64,000 nucleotides of DNA from Hydrococcus rivularis NIES-593 (GTDB lineage Bacteria; Cyanobacteriota; Cyanobacteriia; Cyanobacteriales; Microcystaceae), in contig NZ_MRCB01000002.1 in the NCBI RefSeq assembly GCF_001904635.1, positions 186,001 to 250,000 of the forward strand, in the 5' to 3' direction. Below the pieces are notes generated by a model that did no database searches, was not told where the DNA came from, and saw only the letters and a program-made list of their open reading frames with translations. Below, piece after piece: positions 35,578 through 45,251 of the stretch. The first letter of the stretch is position 1. Every line of letters starts with the position of its first letter. The translations under genes were made by a program, and so were the position numbers.

Positions 35578-37260
35578 TTATTTATCCGCCAATCGATCGA
35601 GCTTTTCTTGAAGCGCTAAAGCAATTAAAGAACGCAGTAAAAATAAACTAAACAGTCCCGCTCCCCCAAAAGCAATAATGGCAAATTTACTGTATGCCGT
35701 TGATAGCAAAACTGTTGCAGACAGCAAGGTCAACCCGGTCAAGCAGGCATAAATTAAACTTTTAATTGCCATATAAATTCGTTTGAGGGTTCGTTCGTTT
35801 TCTAAGGAACGAATTCGTAACTGCAATTCTCCCCGCTCGATTTTTTCTTCCAACCGTCGCAGATATCTTTCAGTAGTGTTAGGTTGCTGCCATTTATTTT
35901 TAATAAATTCTCTAGCTTGTTTTGCCAATGTGCTGACTAAACTTCCTTTACCATTAGAAACAGCAAGACTTCGGACAAAAGGTTGGCTCGCTGCTAATAA
36001 ATTATATTGGGGATCGAGGGCACGAGCGATGCCATCGAGGGTAGTAATTGATTTAATAATAAAAGTCATCTGAGCGGGAAGGCGAAAAGGTTGCTGTTTA
36101 AACATCAAATAAACTTCTTCTCCCACTCGCTCGAAAGCTTTAATATCGACGGGTTTATCGCGAAATTCTTCTAATAAAAAAGCAACGATTCGTTTAACGG
36201 GAGTCAGATCTCGCATTGGTTCGATTAACCCCATATAAATCATCGTTTCAACGACTTTATCAGTATCTTTTCTGAGGACGGCAAAAAATGTTTCTATCAT
36301 TTGGTCTTTAGCAACTGACTTCACTTCTGCCATCGTGCCAAAATCATAAAAAATTAGGTCACCGCTACTACTAACTGCCATATTGCCGGGATGGGGATCG
36401 GATTGAAAAAAGCCATCTTGCAATAACTGTTTGAGATAAGAACAAATTCCTAATTGAATAATTTCGTCGAGATTAATTCCTTTTGCTTCTAAACTTTGGC
36501 GATCGTCAATTTTAATACCAGGTAGATATTCTAAAGTAAGTACCTTTTTGGTCGTGTATTGCCAATAAACTTTGGGAACTTTAATGCGAGCATGATTTTT
36601 AAAGTTTTCTTGGAAGCGATCGGCATTTTTGCCTTCGTGAATATAGTCGATTTCTAAAAAAAGCAGTTCAAAAAACTCCTCATAAATTGCTTCTAAATCG
36701 TACTTTTTTAGAGCCGGTAAATAACGTTTTCCCGCTCTGATCAGTTGATGGAGAACTTCAAAATCTAAATTAAACAGTTCTTCTAATCCCGGACGCTGAA
36801 CTTTGACGACAACTTCTTCTCCCGTATGCAGTCTCGCTTTATGAACTTGTCCCAAACTCGCAGATGCTAGGGGTGTAGACTCAAACGCTTGAAATAGAAA
36901 ATCGATCGGTTTACCTAATTCGGATTCGATAACGGCGATCGCTTCTGCAATCTCAAATGGCGGCACTCGATCTTGTAATTGCTGTAATTCCTGTACGTAC
37001 TCTATGGGAAGGAGATCGGCGCGGGTAGAGAGCGATTGTCCGATTTTAATAAAAGTGGGTCCTAAACGAACTAATTGTTTGACTAACCACTGAGCACGGC
37101 GATGCCTCCGCCTAGAGTCGTTATTTCCGGCGAACTTATCCCATCCCAAGTAAAAGAGAAATTGGGTAACGACACTAAAAACTTCAAGCTGACGCGCGAG
37201 GGGAGAATATTGATGGCGTTGCCAACTTAGGAATTTAGACTTTCCACTCCTGACGAGCAT
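35578..37260 (-). CDS. AarF/UbiB/ABC1K family kinase-like protein
   Basis: This 560-residue member of the ABC1 atypical kinase family affects prenylquinone metabolism in plastids and bacteria. The N-terminal hallmark is LGPTFIKIGQSLSTRADLLP (KxGQ motif). It is followed by the A-rich nucleotide loop PLASASLGQVHKARL, VVKVQRPG, LPGIKIDD, the catalytic SDPHPGNMAV and FYDFGTMAE. Two hydrophobic segments close the protein (LIYACLTGLTLLSATVLLS and FAIIAFGGAGLFSLFLL), placing it at a membrane. It starts nine bases after the stop of the sensor kinase gene upstream, so the two are likely cotranscribed. Confidence 0.95.
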   Translation of the reverse strand: MLVRSGKSKFLSWQRHQYSPLARQLEVFSVVTQFLFYLGWDKFAGNNDSRRRHRRAQWLVKQLVRLGPTFIKIGQSLSTRADLLPIEYVQELQQLQDRVPPFEIAEAIAVIESELGKPIDFLFQAFESTPLASASLGQVHKARLHTGEEVVVKVQRPGLEELFNLDFEVLHQLIRAGKRYLPALKKYDLEAIYEEFFELLFLEIDYIHEGKNADRFQENFKNHARIKVPKVYWQYTTKKVLTLEYLPGIKIDDRQSLEAKGINLDEIIQLGICSYLKQLLQDGFFQSDPHPGNMAVSSSGDLIFYDFGTMAEVKSVAKDQMIETFFAVLRKDTDKVVETMIYMGLIEPMRDLTPVKRIVAFLLEEFRDKPVDIKAFERVGEEVYLMFKQQPFRLPAQMTFIIKSITTLDGIARALDPQYNLLAASQPFVRSLAVSNGKGSLVSTLAKQAREFIKNKWQQPNTTERYLRRLEEKIERGELQLRIRSLENERTLKRIYMAIKSLIYACLTGLTLLSATVLLSTAYSKFAIIAFGGAGLFSLFLLRSLIALALQEKLDRLADK

Positions 37261-37269
37261 GACAATTAT

Positions 37270-38706
37270 CTAAGTCTGGCGATCGCAAAATTGAGGTAGC
37301 GTAAGAGTAAAAGAAGTAACATGAGTATCTGAATTATCCGTAGGACGGCTAGCAACCTCAATCTTACCATTGAGAAGCTCGACTAACCTTTTGATTAGAG
37401 ACAATCCCAATCCAACTCCAGGTATCGACTGCTCGATCGCGTCTTCTCCTCGACGAAACGGTTCAAAAATATAAACCCTCTCTTGAGCAGAAATCCCGCG
37501 ACTGATGTTGCTCGCCGCGATCGCAACTTGACCTTCCTCTTCTCTAACGCTCAGAGATACTGTCGTCCCCGGTAAGGAAAATTTGCCAGCATTGGTCAAC
37601 AGTTCGCTCAAAATACTGCGCAGATGTTGGGGATCGGTATAGGCAATCAGCGACAAGTCCGATTGCGGAGCAATCGCGATCGTTAATTGCTTGCGCCGAT
37701 CTTCTTGCCACTGCTGTTGAAATAACCGAACTAATTCTTCGATCGGGGGTTTGAGGGCAACTGCTTCGGGCTTAAAGACGACTTCGTGGGACTCTAATTT
37801 CTTGAGAGTCACGATGTTATTAATCAAATCGTTCAGTCGCTGCCATTCTTGTTTGAGAATATCCCAGTACCTTGCTTGAGATTCTGGCGGCAGGGATTGA
37901 CTGCGATCTTTACTGAGCATTTCTATCGCCAGTTTCATACTCGCCAAGGGATTTCTAGCGCGATCGCTGATAGCAGTAATAATTTCGTCTTGAAGTTGAT
38001 TTAAATGTCGCTGCTGTTCGAGTTGTTGGTGAGTTAGGTCGTACCATTTTTTAAACAATTGGTTGCTCTCCAGGGGAAAAACCTTGCTCGTTCCTGATAG
38101 AGAGTCTTTCGCAAGATTAATTTTTGTCACTTTCTCCAATTGAGAGATATGATAAGCGATCGCTCCAACTTCAGCAGCTACTTGTAACCATTGATGCTCT
38201 TTTGCCGTCCATTGATGGGGTTGCCAATATCCGACCACAATTATTCCATTGGCATTTTCTTGAAAGTATGTCGTTATTCCCAGCAGGGCGCGTAGCGGCA
38301 TGTTGTTTAACCAATCTGCCATAGCCCGCTCCCGATCTCGTACCGACGCAGAAGCAAGAAACCCAGGCGGCGCAACATTCATGCCGTCCGTCGCGGGATT
38401 TAGAGTCGCCTGAAGATCGGCAATCTCTAACGGCTCGATTCTGGTTAAAATATCTGCGATCGGAGGATGGGAAAAAAACTGTTTGGTTATCTCAAAAGGA
38501 AGTATCGAGGAATCTTTGTTATCCCAAAAACCTGCCTGAATCTTTGGTCTAGCACTGGTACTCGCTACGAATAAGCAAACATCCGCTCCGAATGTTTGCC
38601 CTACGGTACGAGCCATTTCCGAAAAGAGCGATCGAGCACCGATGCTCGATTGAATTAGTTTCATGAGCTGGTAGGCTAGCTGGTTAGACTCGGCGGGATA
38701 AGACAT
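37270..38706 (-). CDS. GAF sensor kinase-like protein with altered H-box
   Basis: This 478-residue protein has an N-terminal GAF-like sensor (residues 15-195), a dimerisation helix pair and an HATPase domain. The segment that should carry the phosphorylated histidine reads ISDRARNPLASMKLAIEML, where SHELRNPL is usual, so the His is Asp. In the ATPase part the N-box is kept (SELLTNAGKFS). The G1 box reads SNISRGIS rather than DNGPGI, while G2 GVGLGLSLIK is good. It is probably unable to phosphorylate itself in the usual way and may act as a binding switch, or use another site. It sits between crtH and the aarF-like gene, all leftward. Confidence 0.82.
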   Translation of the reverse strand: MSYPAESNQLAYQLMKLIQSSIGARSLFSEMARTVGQTFGADVCLFVASTSARPKIQAGFWDNKDSSILPFEITKQFFSHPPIADILTRIEPLEIADLQATLNPATDGMNVAPPGFLASASVRDRERAMADWLNNMPLRALLGITTYFQENANGIIVVGYWQPHQWTAKEHQWLQVAAEVGAIAYHISQLEKVTKINLAKDSLSGTSKVFPLESNQLFKKWYDLTHQQLEQQRHLNQLQDEIITAISDRARNPLASMKLAIEMLSKDRSQSLPPESQARYWDILKQEWQRLNDLINNIVTLKKLESHEVVFKPEAVALKPPIEELVRLFQQQWQEDRRKQLTIAIAPQSDLSLIAYTDPQHLRSILSELLTNAGKFSLPGTTVSLSVREEEGQVAIAASNISRGISAQERVYIFEPFRRGEDAIEQSIPGVGLGLSLIKRLVELLNGKIEVASRPTDNSDTHVTSFTLTLPQFCDRQT

Positions 38707-38890
38707 TTCAGTTGCACAATATTTCTGCTGAACCAGGGCGAAATAGCCAGACTGCTCGATCCGATTGTCTTTGCTAGATTCATCAGACTGATTTCTTTAT
38801 CCCTCAATCATCCGCTTCTCTCATGCTTATCCCAAGCGTAAATCCACGGAATTCGGCAGCCAGGCATAAAATTAGCTTACTAGAAACTAA

Positions 38891-40429
38891 CTAAAGTCCT
38901 AAATCCACTGCTATGCGATGACCGCAGGCAAACCCCGAAAATGCCACCGCATTTAACCCCTGTCCCGGAAAAGTACTATCTCCTACGCAATAGAGTCCGG
39001 GAATAGCAGTTCGGTTAAACGGCATTCCTAACAAACCTGCTAACTTGCCGCGAGGGATCGGTCCGTATGTCCCGTCATCGCGACCCAAGAAGCGGCGATG
39101 AGTGCGTGGCGTTCCCACCTCCTGATAATCTAATCCAGCAGTCAAACCGGGAAAAATTTTCTCCAACCTCTTAATTATACGTTCTGCTGCTTCTTCCTTC
39201 TTGTGTTGATACTCTTTTGGGGAGAGTCCCTGCCATTGTTCCATCCAGCTAGGCGTAAATGTGTGAATGATATGATGTTCCGGCGGCGCTAAATCCGGGT
39301 CGAGCAAAGTCGGAATCGAGACAAAAATCGTTCCCTCCTCGTCTTCCATCTTCTCCCAATCTTCCAATAAAATGTGGTGGCAATCCGTTCCCGACGGTAG
39401 GACTTCTGAGTTGACCCCTAAATGCAGACTTAGAAAACTAGGTGATTTCTGATACCGCTTTTGCCACCGTTTTTCGGAAGCAGGCATCGCCTCAGACGGC
39501 AGCAATTTCTCAAATGTGTCCCAACGAGTGGCGTTAGAAACAATCCGCTTCGCCCGATATTGTTTCCCGTTGGCTAATTTAACGCCGACTGCTGTGCCAT
39601 CCTCAAGGATAATTTGCGTAACTCTCGCTCCATACTGAATTTCGCTGCCTGCTTTAACCAATCCTTCGACTAACTTCCCAGCGATTTGACCCACGCCGCC
39701 TTTGGGATAGTTAATTCCTCCATAATGTCTGTCAGAAAAGACCATTCCTGCGTTAATCATGGGAGTGCGATCGGCTGGGACGACCGACCAACAATAACAC
39801 TCCATATCGATAAATTTCAGTAGTTGCGGGTCGCTGATGTAACGACGGGCAATATCTCCGGCGTTTTGGGGCAGGTATTTGACTAACCCCAAACAAGCGA
39901 AGGGATGCTGGAAGAAAACTCGCATTAGATATCGAGGTTCTTCTAGGGAAAGCAACTCCATCGCGTTGAGACAGTTAAAGACTTTCCAGCACTCGTCGTA
40001 GAAACGGCGAATTCCTTGTTGTTCGTGGGGGAAATGAGAGGTTAACTCTTGCAAAAATTTCTCATAATCGCGATGGACTTTTAACTCCAATCCGTTGGGC
40101 AAGTGATAGTGAATCTGCACCGAGTCGGGAATGGTTTCTAGACTCATATTGACGGCTTTGAGGGCACGGGTGAGGAGGTTGGTGGTGCCATTAGTCCCGA
40201 AGCCAAAAATCATCGAAGCTCCGACATCGAAGCGATAGCCTTCTCGCTCAAAGTAGCCAGCACTGCCGCCCGGAATGAGATATCGCTCTAAAACTAAGAC
40301 TTTTGCGCCTTTGGAGGCAAGCTGGGTGGCGGTAACTAATCCGCCAATACCAGACCCTATGACAATAACGTCGTATTCTGAGGCATTCACTGGTTCGTTA
40401 GACTGGAAAGCTGAAGATACGGCACTCAT
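38891..40429 (-). CDS. crtH: Carotenoid isomerase (prolycopene isomerase) CrtH
   Basis: This 512-residue flavoprotein converts poly-cis lycopene to all-trans lycopene in the cyanobacterial/plant carotenoid route. The N-terminal dinucleotide fold is [18 protein letters not shown] with [55 protein letters not shown] and the C-terminal [20 protein letters not shown] are characteristic of CRTISO proteins rather than of desaturases CrtP/CrtQ. Length is normal. The leader contains a terminator-like hairpin (40484-40556 unit), so attenuation of this gene is possible. Confidence 0.95.
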   Translation of the reverse strand: MSAVSSAFQSNEPVNASEYDVIVIGSGIGGLVTATQLASKGAKVLVLERYLIPGGSAGYFEREGYRFDVGASMIFGFGTNGTTNLLTRALKAVNMSLETIPDSVQIHYHLPNGLELKVHRDYEKFLQELTSHFPHEQQGIRRFYDECWKVFNCLNAMELLSLEEPRYLMRVFFQHPFACLGLVKYLPQNAGDIARRYISDPQLLKFIDMECYCWSVVPADRTPMINAGMVFSDRHYGGINYPKGGVGQIAGKLVEGLVKAGSEIQYGARVTQIILEDGTAVGVKLANGKQYRAKRIVSNATRWDTFEKLLPSEAMPASEKRWQKRYQKSPSFLSLHLGVNSEVLPSGTDCHHILLEDWEKMEDEEGTIFVSIPTLLDPDLAPPEHHIIHTFTPSWMEQWQGLSPKEYQHKKEEAAERIIKRLEKIFPGLTAGLDYQEVGTPRTHRRFLGRDDGTYGPIPRGKLAGLLGMPFNRTAIPGLYCVGDSTFPGQGLNAVAFSGFACGHRIAVDLGL

Positions 40430-40483
40430 ATAATTGGTTATGCAGACATATAGAAAAGATCCCTGAGCTTATAGTTTATCGCT

Positions 40484-40556
40484 AAAAAAAACAGGGGAGC
40501 CGCCCTTATACTGTCTTAGCGGTCCCACCTGCCGATCCTTGAGAGGAGAACACTTT
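40484..40556 (-). ncRNA. Candidate small RNA or crtH leader attenuator
   Basis: Transcription from the promoter at 40563-40591 would start near 40556 and give about 73 nt. The 5' part carries GUUCUCCUCUC (40542-40552), complementary to Shine-Dalgarno sequences. The 3' part is a hairpin, GGTGGGACCGC against GCGGCTCCCC with a small bulge, ending in eight T residues at 40484-40491. This is a complete intrinsic terminator. The unit lies on the crtH strand, 55 bases before its ATG, so it is either a free regulatory RNA or an attenuated leader. It is not an obvious Yfr1: the ACUCCUCACAC core and the 5' stem are absent. Confidence 0.6.
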
Positions 40557-40562
40557 AGAATC

Positions 40563-40591
40563 AATATAGCCTTATTAAGAACCTTTGTCAA
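40563..40591 (-). promoter_or_regulatory. Consensus sigma-70 promoter for the 40484-40556 RNA
   Basis: On the minus strand TTGACA (40586-40591) and TATATT (40563-40568) are separated by exactly 17 bases. This is among the best vegetative promoter matches in the window. It directs transcription toward crtH. Confidence 0.7.
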
Positions 40592-40755
40592 TATAATTGC
40601 AATCTATTCTCAATAATTTGCCAGTTCTGCGACAAGGAAGGATAGGGATAGGGCGGGAGCCAAACGATAAAGCTGAACTTCTAATACTGTTTGTTACTTT
40701 TGCCAAATCTATGGGAACTCTATGACAGTAGCCTTTAGTTTTTAGCAAAACCGCC

Positions 40756-41877
40756 TTGAGTACTACCTGTCAAGCAGTTGCTCCCAGTCAGCAAAATCTT
40801 AATTTCTGGCAAAAAGCGGGATTAGAATTAGTCGCTCTTTTTCGCGGACGAGATGTTGTATTGGCGATCGATCTGACGGAGAGCGTCGGTTTGAATGATG
40901 AAGGGCGCATTCGTCTGCGTCAGCTTATTGAAGATAGCTTGCAAAAGAGAGATTCTGTCTATGTGGTTCCTTTTGCATCAACAGTTAACCCTCTCGCATC
41001 GACGGTTAATCCTATTTCCCTGGAAACCGCTATTTCCTTCCAGGGAAAACCAGAGGAAATCGATCGCATCTTAAAAACCGTTCCTTTCCAATCTAATGCA
41101 ACTCAGCAGTGGACGGATATTCAGTTAGCCGAGTCATTTATTTATCGAGAACTCGCACAAGTTAACCAATGTCGTCTAGTCCAAAATAAATCCATCAAGC
41201 CTCAGTCGGTGGTTTGGCTGACAGATGCACCTCTGTTTACCGAACCGGGAATTGCTTCGGATGTATGGATTGAAACTCCTGCTGATAGTCCCTTTCGAGT
41301 ACAAAACTCGCTCCCCAGCCAAGAAAGAAAGAAGTGGCTGGATACTTTACCCTTGCAAAAGCGATCGCAATCCATTGACAACTATCAGCTTACAGTAGTT
41401 GATATTGCTCCTACCGTTCAAGAATTTTGCACCCCAGCACCAGGCGGAAAAGAAACCTGTTTAGTAACTCCTTATTTGATTGGGCAATTATGGTTTCCTG
41501 CTTTAGTGTTTTTCTCAAGTTTGGCTGCGATCTTAGTTTTCGGGGGGTTGGGCATCAAATATTTAATGAGCCTCAAGAAAACCTGGCAATTAAGAATTAC
41601 TTATGAAGATAGTCAAGAGGAGCAAATTCGTTTTTTACGACATCAACAAAGCCTTGCGATCGGCGACGACATTGATTGTCCTGGGTCAGAAGTAAGAGGA
41701 TATTTAAAACGGGAAGGAACCAATCTTTATTTAGAACCGATTTCCCAAAGTTTACCGATTTCTTACCGAGGTCGAGAAATTACCCAACGTCAACTACTAA
41801 AGGGAAATTATATTAAACTAAATTGCCCTTATAAATCTCGCGATTTCGATTTAATTATTCAAGTCAATAAACAATAA
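40756..41877 (+). CDS. Membrane vWA-domain protein of tubulin-stator operon
   Basis: This 373-residue protein is the first gene of a four-gene operon. The vWA fold is recognised from VVLAIDLTESVGLNDEGR (MIDAS-like DxTxS near residue 38), a Thr in NATQQWTDIQLAES and VVWLTDAPLF. One membrane helix (FPALVFFSSLAAILVFGGL, about 248-270) follows, so the vWA part probably faces one side and a beta-rich domain (LAIGDDIDCPGSEVRGYLK, RQLLKGNYIKLN; FHA- or SH3-like in look) the other. The upstream frame is closed by TAG at 40729, so the start must be TTG 40756 or later. No clear ribosome site is seen. It may sense or hold a protein partner. Confidence 0.75.
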   Translation: MSTTCQAVAPSQQNLNFWQKAGLELVALFRGRDVVLAIDLTESVGLNDEGRIRLRQLIEDSLQKRDSVYVVPFASTVNPLASTVNPISLETAISFQGKPEEIDRILKTVPFQSNATQQWTDIQLAESFIYRELAQVNQCRLVQNKSIKPQSVVWLTDAPLFTEPGIASDVWIETPADSPFRVQNSLPSQERKKWLDTLPLQKRSQSIDNYQLTVVDIAPTVQEFCTPAPGGKETCLVTPYLIGQLWFPALVFFSSLAAILVFGGLGIKYLMSLKKTWQLRITYEDSQEEQIRFLRHQQSLAIGDDIDCPGSEVRGYLKREGTNLYLEPISQSLPISYRGREITQRQLLKGNYIKLNCPYKSRDFDLIIQVNKQ

Positions 41878-41893
41878 TCTAATCAGGAAAAAT

Positions 41894-44800
41894 ATGGGAA
41901 ATCAATCTTTGAAAAATGAAAAGCAATCTCGCCAAATTAAGCGGACTCTTTGTATTGGCTTAGGAGGAACGGGTCGAGATGTTTTGATGCAAATTCGCCG
42001 ATTAATTATCGATCGCTATGGCAAATTAAGCGAACTACCAGTGGTGAGTTTTGTCCATATTGATGCAGATAAAGGAGCAAGCCAAATCTCTGGCTTGCGG
42101 ACGGGGAATACTTATCATGGCGAAGATATTTTATTCCGCGATGCCGAAAAAGTTATAGCGACAATGAGCAGTCAAGAAGTTAACGATTTAGCTCAAGGTT
42201 TGGAACGTCGTTCGATCTATGAAAGAGAGGGACCTTACGATCGCATTGGGTGCTGGTTTGCCCCACAGCTTCTCAAGAATATCAAAGCCATAGAAGATGG
42301 AGCAAGCGGGATTAGACCTGTAGGAAGATTAGCCTTTTTTCAAAATTATCGCAAGATTCAAAAAGCCATTGAAACAGCCGAAAATTGCACCAGAGGACAT
42401 GACAAAAAACTCCTCGAAAAAGGGCTTATTCTCGAACCGGGACTGAATATTTTTGTCGTCGGTTCTCTATGTGGGGGAACGGGAAGCGGCATGTTTTTAG
42501 ATGTCGCTTATAGTCTCAGGCGGGCTTATAGCGATAAAGAAAATCAAATTGTTGGTTACTTAATAATTAGTCCAGAGTTATATGGCAATACTCCTAGTAT
42601 GAATGCCAATACTTATGCGGCATTAAAGGAATTGAATTATTATGCTTCTGAAAATACTACGTTTGAAGCACGTTACGACTCTCAACACTTAATTGATGTC
42701 AATGAAACTCGTCCGCCTTTTGATTTTGTTTATTTGGTTTCAAACCAAACTGCCAACGATCATAAAATCATTGAAAAAAGCAAGCTTTCTAATATTATTG
42801 CTCATAAAATTTATTTAGATTTTGCTGATGAATTATCGCCAATCATTCAAGGACAAAAAAATAATTTTCTGGAAAAACTTTCTAGAACAGATGAGCATCC
42901 TCGCCGTAACGTGCAGCGTTATTTAACTTTTGGACTCGCAAAAATTTATTTTCCTCGCGATTTAACCGTTCAAGTTTCTTTAAATCATATTAAATTAAAG
43001 CTATTATCTTTCTGGTTAAATGGCGAAGGGCAAAGTCCAGATACTCAAGCTTTATTAGAAAGGTTTTTGCTTAATTGGCGTTCTGACAGAGATGGTAGAG
43101 ATATTTTTACTCTCAAACTAGAAGAAGCTGCTCAAGATAATAATAAAACTTTCGTCCAGACGATTAATAACTGGAAAAATCAATTAGAACAACGAATTTT
43201 GGCGTGTCAAAATCAAAGCGATCGCCAAAAACTAATTCAGCAGTTGCCAGGAGATTTTCGCTCTCAATTTCGCAAAGTTCAGCCAGGGGAAACTGAAAGC
43301 ACTAGGGGAGTGTGGCTAACAACTCTACAACAAATAAATCATCGCGTTGCAGCGAAATTTCAACAAGATATCATGCAGTTTTTAACCGATTTACTCAATC
43401 CTGCTAATGCTGATTTTTCCTTAAGCAGTACTCGTAGTTGGTTAGAAGCTTTGCTTACAGAACTGAATAAATATCAAAGAAATTTAGAAGATAAGCTTCA
43501 GAATCTTAGCAATCTGTATTGCATAGAGGATGTTGAAAGAAAATGGCAAGATGCGAGTCAAATCCTTCAAGATATCGAACAAAAAAAAGGTTTGTTTGGG
43601 ATTAATACTCAAAAAAATAGCCAGTTCCAAGAAGAATCTATGAGAGTTCTTCAAGATGTTTGTAAGCTAACCAAACATAATTTTGATTATGCACTTAACC
43701 AAGAAGCCCTAAAAATTGTCAAAAATTTACAGCAAATAGTGCAGGCGATCGCTACCCAAGCTAATAATTTTGACAACTTATTAAAAATCTTACAAACTGA
43801 CTACGAGAAAAGAGGTGACGATCTAGAACACTTGAATGAAGATCGAATGAATGGAGAGGCTATTTTTGCCGATAAAGATACGAATGAATGTTACGAAAGT
43901 CTTCTTGCCAATAACGAACGGCGATCGCAATTAATTGCCGTCAGTGCCAAAATTACCGAACCAATTAACTTAGGAGAGTCTTTAATTCACTTTTTAACCC
44001 AGGATCGCTTAATCGATGAAAAACAACTACAAGAGAAAATTGATGAGATAGTTGAGAGTTTATTTGGTTCTCGTACTTTGAATATAGTTCAGTCAGTCAT
44101 TAAGCGTTTCCTGCAAAAATATCCTTTTTCAGATGGGGAGACTCGTCTAGCACAAATTATTCGAGAAGCCGATCCCTTGCTTCCCCTCAATTTAAGCGCA
44201 CCTTACTTTTTTAATGAGGCAGGTAAAAGTTTTAAAATAATTGGTTTTAAGGATACAGACGAACGAGAAGTTAAACAATTTAGAGATTTACTAACTAGAA
44301 ATTTAGGCATTGCAGATAACGTTCTCAAACCGACTCAAACGGAAGACGAAATTGTCATAATTAATGAATATGCTGCATTTCCTCTGAGACTAATTAGTGG
44401 TCTCCAGCAGATGAGAGAACAATATAATCGCCAACAAAAGTATGAATCTATTTTGTTGCATAACGACTATCGCAAAACATTTATTGACATCATTCCTCCC
44501 GATGCTAGGAAGATGGAAGAATTGCAAGATATTTTTTATACTTGTTTAGCCTTTAATTTGTTGGAAGAAAACCCGGAAACTCAAAAATATGAATTTCAAT
44601 ACTATGATGGATTACGTAATTTATATGAGACTGTCGAACTCAGTTATATCTGGAATGAAGCTTTAGAACAACTGGCAAATTTACAAGACATGACTAAGGC
44701 TTTAAAAGAATTGAGAGATAAGGCAATTCATGAAATAAAAATACAAAACGATCGCTGGGATAATTATTATTTACCTAAACTACGAGAATTTGTCAGAAAA

Positions 44801-45229
44801 GTCGATCGCTTGTCTGAATACGATCCAAATTTTCCTGAAAAAGCTACTGTAGTCGGCGTAAAAGCTACCATCGACACTCCAGCAAAAGAAGGAATTGTCG
44901 TGCGAATTTTGCGCCATGTTCAAGAGGAAATTATACAAAAACGTCCGCTACCACCTACTAATATACCTTCAACAAATCTCCTTACTCCCAGTTCAGAAAG
45001 AAGTGGCGATCGCGCTGGAAACAACAATATTAATACACAACTAGAACCAGTATATGAATTAGAGTTTGAACTAACAGAAAAACCGTCTCAAAATTCTCCA
45101 TCCAATAACCAAAAAGTAAACGATCTAGAAGCTATGCAAAAACTTAGAGAATTAATTCAAATGAAAAAAGAAGGCGATCTTACCGAAGAAGAATTCAAAG
45201 CTCTCAAAAAGCAATTATTAGATCTATAA
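41894..45229 (+). CDS. Large tubulin-like GTPase with C-terminal SHOCT motif
   Basis: This 1111-residue protein is of the Tubulin_2-like group. TLCIGLGGTGRDVLMQIRR (near residue 20) is the first nucleotide-binding loop, and VVGSLCGGTGSGMFLDVAYS (near 194) contains the tubulin/FtsZ G-box. The middle is a long helical region with coiled-coil stretches (EDKLQNLSNLYCIEDVERK, YEKRGDDLEHLNEDRMNGEA). The last 35 residues (MQKLRELIQMKKEGDLTEEE then FKALKKQLL) form a SHOCT module, common in membrane-linked or oligomerising proteins. It begins 16 bases after the vWA stop with AGGA upstream. It is likely an NTP-switched assembling protein; whether it forms filaments is unknown. Confidence 0.82.
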   Translation: MGNQSLKNEKQSRQIKRTLCIGLGGTGRDVLMQIRRLIIDRYGKLSELPVVSFVHIDADKGASQISGLRTGNTYHGEDILFRDAEKVIATMSSQEVNDLAQGLERRSIYEREGPYDRIGCWFAPQLLKNIKAIEDGASGIRPVGRLAFFQNYRKIQKAIETAENCTRGHDKKLLEKGLILEPGLNIFVVGSLCGGTGSGMFLDVAYSLRRAYSDKENQIVGYLIISPELYGNTPSMNANTYAALKELNYYASENTTFEARYDSQHLIDVNETRPPFDFVYLVSNQTANDHKIIEKSKLSNIIAHKIYLDFADELSPIIQGQKNNFLEKLSRTDEHPRRNVQRYLTFGLAKIYFPRDLTVQVSLNHIKLKLLSFWLNGEGQSPDTQALLERFLLNWRSDRDGRDIFTLKLEEAAQDNNKTFVQTINNWKNQLEQRILACQNQSDRQKLIQQLPGDFRSQFRKVQPGETESTRGVWLTTLQQINHRVAAKFQQDIMQFLTDLLNPANADFSLSSTRSWLEALLTELNKYQRNLEDKLQNLSNLYCIEDVERKWQDASQILQDIEQKKGLFGINTQKNSQFQEESMRVLQDVCKLTKHNFDYALNQEALKIVKNLQQIVQAIATQANNFDNLLKILQTDYEKRGDDLEHLNEDRMNGEAIFADKDTNECYESLLANNERRSQLIAVSAKITEPINLGESLIHFLTQDRLIDEKQLQEKIDEIVESLFGSRTLNIVQSVIKRFLQKYPFSDGETRLAQIIREADPLLPLNLSAPYFFNEAGKSFKIIGFKDTDEREVKQFRDLLTRNLGIADNVLKPTQTEDEIVIINEYAAFPLRLISGLQQMREQYNRQQKYESILLHNDYRKTFIDIIPPDARKMEELQDIFYTCLAFNLLEENPETQKYEFQYYDGLRNLYETVELSYIWNEALEQLANLQDMTKALKELRDKAIHEIKIQNDRWDNYYLPKLREFVRKVDRLSEYDPNFPEKATVVGVKATIDTPAKEGIVVRILRHVQEEIIQKRPLPPTNIPSTNLLTPSSERSGDRAGNNNINTQLEPVYELEFELTEKPSQNSPSNNQKVNDLEAMQKLRELIQMKKEGDLTEEEFKALKKQLLDL

Positions 45230-45251
45230 ACTTATTTTAGGAGTTCAATTC

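Noticed and set aside
40484-40556. Identifying the small RNA as Yfr1 or 6S RNA
   Set aside because: It lacks the ACUCCUCACAC core and 5' stem remembered for Yfr1, and it is much too short for 6S RNA.
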